A stretch of DNA of 64,000 nt. It comes from Oceanospirillum sp047518265. Lineage in GTDB: Bacteria; Pseudomonadota; Gammaproteobacteria; Pseudomonadales; Halomonadaceae. The stretch's first letter is position 1, and each line of letters begins with the position of its first letter. The stretch spans positions 38,988-102,987 of the forward strand of contig JAKZRG010000057.1 in the NCBI GenBank assembly GCA_047518265.1, in the 5' to 3' direction. The notes beneath the pieces were generated by a model. The model had not been told where the DNA came from. It saw nothing but the letters and a program-made list of their open reading frames with translations, and ran no database searches. Position numbers and translations under genes: made by a program. Shown piece after piece: positions 62,378 to 64,000 of the stretch.

Positions 62378-63280
62378 CTAGTTGGCCACCTGCATCTCCT
62401 CAATCATCCAATCCTTAAACACCTGCATCCCATAGGAAAGTGGCCTGTTTTTTTGATAAACCAAGTAAAAAGATTTATGAGTATCCAGCTTTAGATCAAA
62501 AGGCATAATCAAGCGCCCTTCTTCAATTTCCCTAGAGGTCAAGGTGCTATCAGCCAAAGCAACCCCCAAACCCTCCTGAGCAGCGCCTGTTGCTAACTGA
62601 CTACTGGAAAGCTGTAACCCTCGGCTGAATCCTTTGTACTCAATACCCGCTAACTGCAACCACTCCGGCCACTCATATAAGCGCTTACCCACGTGAATCA
62701 ATGTGTGATACCGCAAATCTGCGGGCTCATTCAATGCCCGACGACCCTTTAAAAGCTTGGGACTACAAACAGGCACTAAGAGTACATTCCGTAAAAAATG
62801 CACCTCAATATCATGCCAATCACCATGGCCAAAATAGACGGCCATATCCGTATTTTGTTTATTAAAGTCAATCAGACCCGATGATGCACTGATCTGCAAT
62901 TCTACGTCAGGGTATTGCTCCTGAAATTTGTTCATTCTGGGCATCAACCAACGAATCAAAAAGTTGGGAGCGACACTAATGGTCACAGCATCTCGTTCAG
63001 GATTGGAGGTTATACGATAGGTCGCTGCTTCAATTTCATCCAAAGCCTGACGAATCGATTGTAAATACTGACTTCCTGCTGGAGTGAGCTCCACCTTACG
63101 CTTATTACGGCGAAACAGAGATAAACCAAGATACTGCTCAAGACTTTTCATCTGATGGCTAACAGCAGAAGCCGTGATAAATAACTCTTCCGCTGCAGCC
63201 ACAAAGCTTTCATTACGCGCGGCCGCCTCAAACACTTTGAGTGAATTCATGGGGGGAAGACGTCTGATAACCACCTCCAA
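62378..63280 (-). CDS. LysR-family transcriptional regulator, GcvA-like
   Basis: About 300 residues. An N-terminal winged helix of the GcvA type (RRLPPMNSLKVFEAAARNES, SHQMKSLEQYLGLSLFRRN) followed by a substrate-binding domain (SVAPNFLIRWLMPRM, DMAVYFGHGDWHD). The start is uncertain: TTG 63280 and GTG 63274 are both in frame, a GGAGG overlaps them, and the first ATG (63250) would cut into the conserved RRLPPMN segment. It is divergent from a small gene at 63414, which is the most likely target. The effector is unknown. Confidence 0.85.
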   Translation of the reverse strand: MEVVIRRLPPMNSLKVFEAAARNESFVAAAEELFITASAVSHQMKSLEQYLGLSLFRRNKRKVELTPAGSQYLQSIRQALDEIEAATYRITSNPERDAVTISVAPNFLIRWLMPRMNKFQEQYPDVELQISASSGLIDFNKQNTDMAVYFGHGDWHDIEVHFLRNVLLVPVCSPKLLKGRRALNEPADLRYHTLIHVGKRLYEWPEWLQLAGIEYKGFSRGLQLSSSQLATGAAQEGLGVALADSTLTSREIEEGRLIMPFDLKLDTHKSFYLVYQKNRPLSYGMQVFKDWMIEEMQVAN

Positions 63281-63413
63281 AACAAATGATTAGATTTTCT
63301 CATCATTCTGTTCAATATTCGTCGTTTGTTCAAGCTAAATAAACACTTTAATATGCCACCCATCAGAGCAGAACGCTCTCACCTAACAACGCTTTAACGA
63401 ATGGAATAAGACA

Positions 63414-63599
63414 ATGAATAACGATTTCAAACAAGATGCAAACGGTAATGTTGACGTTGCTTTCTATATCCAAGCGGCAAAACAAGAACGCGATGCTTAC
63501 GTTGTAGATTTCTTCAGCAATCTAAAAGCGAAACTGATTGCTAAACTGACCATGCGTCTACCAAAAATCAGCATTGATGTACGTCGCGCTGCTCACTAA
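63414..63599 (+). CDS. Small basic protein of unknown function
   Basis: 61 residues. An N-terminal polar stretch, then a helix (VAFYIQAAKQERDAYVVDFF) and a basic amphipathic C-terminal helix (NLKAKLIAKLTMRL) ending in DVRRAAH. No signal peptide. A GGAATAAG ribosome site lies seven bases before the ATG. The composition and the divergent LysR regulator suggest a real, regulated gene; short proteins with this plan occur beside GcvA-type regulators in Proteobacteria, but I cannot name the family. Confidence 0.65.
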   Translation: MNNDFKQDANGNVDVAFYIQAAKQERDAYVVDFFSNLKAKLIAKLTMRLPKISIDVRRAAH

Positions 63600-63864
63600 G
63601 TTATACCCTGATTTTTTTTAAGTACACAACTTAAGAATCCTTAATCTGAAAGATGCCATTAAATAGCGTTTAGATTAAGAGCACATGCTTTAAAGAGACT
63701 TTCTTTAAAGCATAGGGGTTATGAGTCCCCTTCCTGCCGAAAACCTCTATCTTGCTGAGTTAACGACCTTATAGCTCTAAGTACTAAAATCTAACCAAGC
63801 CTTTTCCGATCTGTAGCTAGATACTCTATCTTCTCACCTCTGTCATACATTTTCTTCTACAAAC
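63600..63864. other. Noncoding region with two hairpins before the group II intron
   Basis: CTTAATCT/AGATTAAG at 63640 and 63672 make one hairpin, and ATGCTTTAAAG/CTTTAAAGCAT at 63685-63713 make a perfect 11-bp one. Either may end the transcript of the small gene at 63414. No gene is seen. Confidence 0.5.
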
Positions 63865-64000
63865 ATCGAGTAGGGTGAGGCGTTACCGCCTCAGCCCTCT
63901 CACAGAACCGTACGTACGGACCTCGTATACGGCTCCTGCACTCTTCACTTCCCTCCCTTCCTATACTGGTTCACTGAAGGAGCAAGCCATCCCGTTCGTA
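63865..64000 (-). mobile_element. 3' end of a group II intron (domains V and VI), cut by window edge
   Basis: Read on the minus strand, 63935-63905 is a domain V: it opens GAGCCGTATACGAGG and closes CCGTACGTACGGTTC, carrying the catalytic AGC triad and the self-pairing typical of bacterial group II introns. Next comes a domain VI hairpin (TGAGGCG-GTAA-CGCCTCA near 63875-63892) with a candidate branch-point A about seven bases from the intron end, placed near 63865. The intron body and any LtrA-type reverse transcriptase gene would lie beyond 64000. Confidence 0.82.

Overview
The window looks like chromosome of a free-living, probably marine or aquatic, Gammaproteobacterium of moderate to low GC (roughly low 40s percent by eye). 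Ndh, YbiT, the cyclophilin, the RstB/RstA-like pair and the GcvA-like LysR protein all read as gammaproteobacterial. PQQ biosynthesis beside an ErcA-type dehydrogenase, together with a stressosome, points to an Oceanospirillales/Pseudomonadales-like organism, but genus cannot be fixed from sequence alone. No tRNA, rRNA or CRISPR array was seen.

Layout. 1-4.9 kb: the end of a PQQ operon (pqqE 3' part, S9 peptidase, pqqF). 5.3-11.3 kb: a small Pro/Gly-rich protein, a LysE exporter, a 3-hydroxybutyrate-oligomer hydrolase, type II NADH dehydrogenase and a small secreted protein. 11.3-18.6 kb: one giant gene for a 2419-residue secreted protein with a DUF4214 head, six 300-residue Calx-beta/cadherin-like units, a serralysin-type protease and RTX repeats. 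19-24.4 kb: an ErcA-like Fe-alcohol dehydrogenase/sensor kinase pair, then housekeeping genes. 24.7-30.8 kb: a stressosome operon (RsbR, RsbS, RsbT, RsbX-like) feeding a hybrid kinase and a response regulator. 31-40.3 kb: a FAD monooxygenase and an NAD-linked molybdenum formate dehydrogenase operon (fdsGBA-fdhD-fdsD) with a divergent regulator. 40.4-41.5 kb: an IS200-type element inside a pair of REP-like inverted repeats. 41.7-43.3 kb: ybiT.

43.5-54.3 kb is the most unusual part. All genes are on one strand: a small exported protein, two paralogous DUF4214 proteins built from about 27-residue DxDGDG/YDExGN repeats, the debris of a third paralog, a sensor kinase, a second exported protein with the same WGxW motif, a Slam-like TPR/beta-barrel outer-membrane protein, and the response regulator. 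The noncoding leaders of this cluster are visibly duplicated, which suggests common regulation, perhaps by the embedded two-component pair. I infer a surface or secretion system that I cannot match to a described one.

54.5-64 kb: a dCMP deaminase, modAB without modC, a chemoreceptor, a heme-motif GGDEF-EAL protein, small unknown genes, a GcvA-like LysR regulator and, at the right edge on the minus strand, the 3' end (domains V and VI) of a group II intron. Intergenic regions also carry palindromic repeats at five sites that look like one family.
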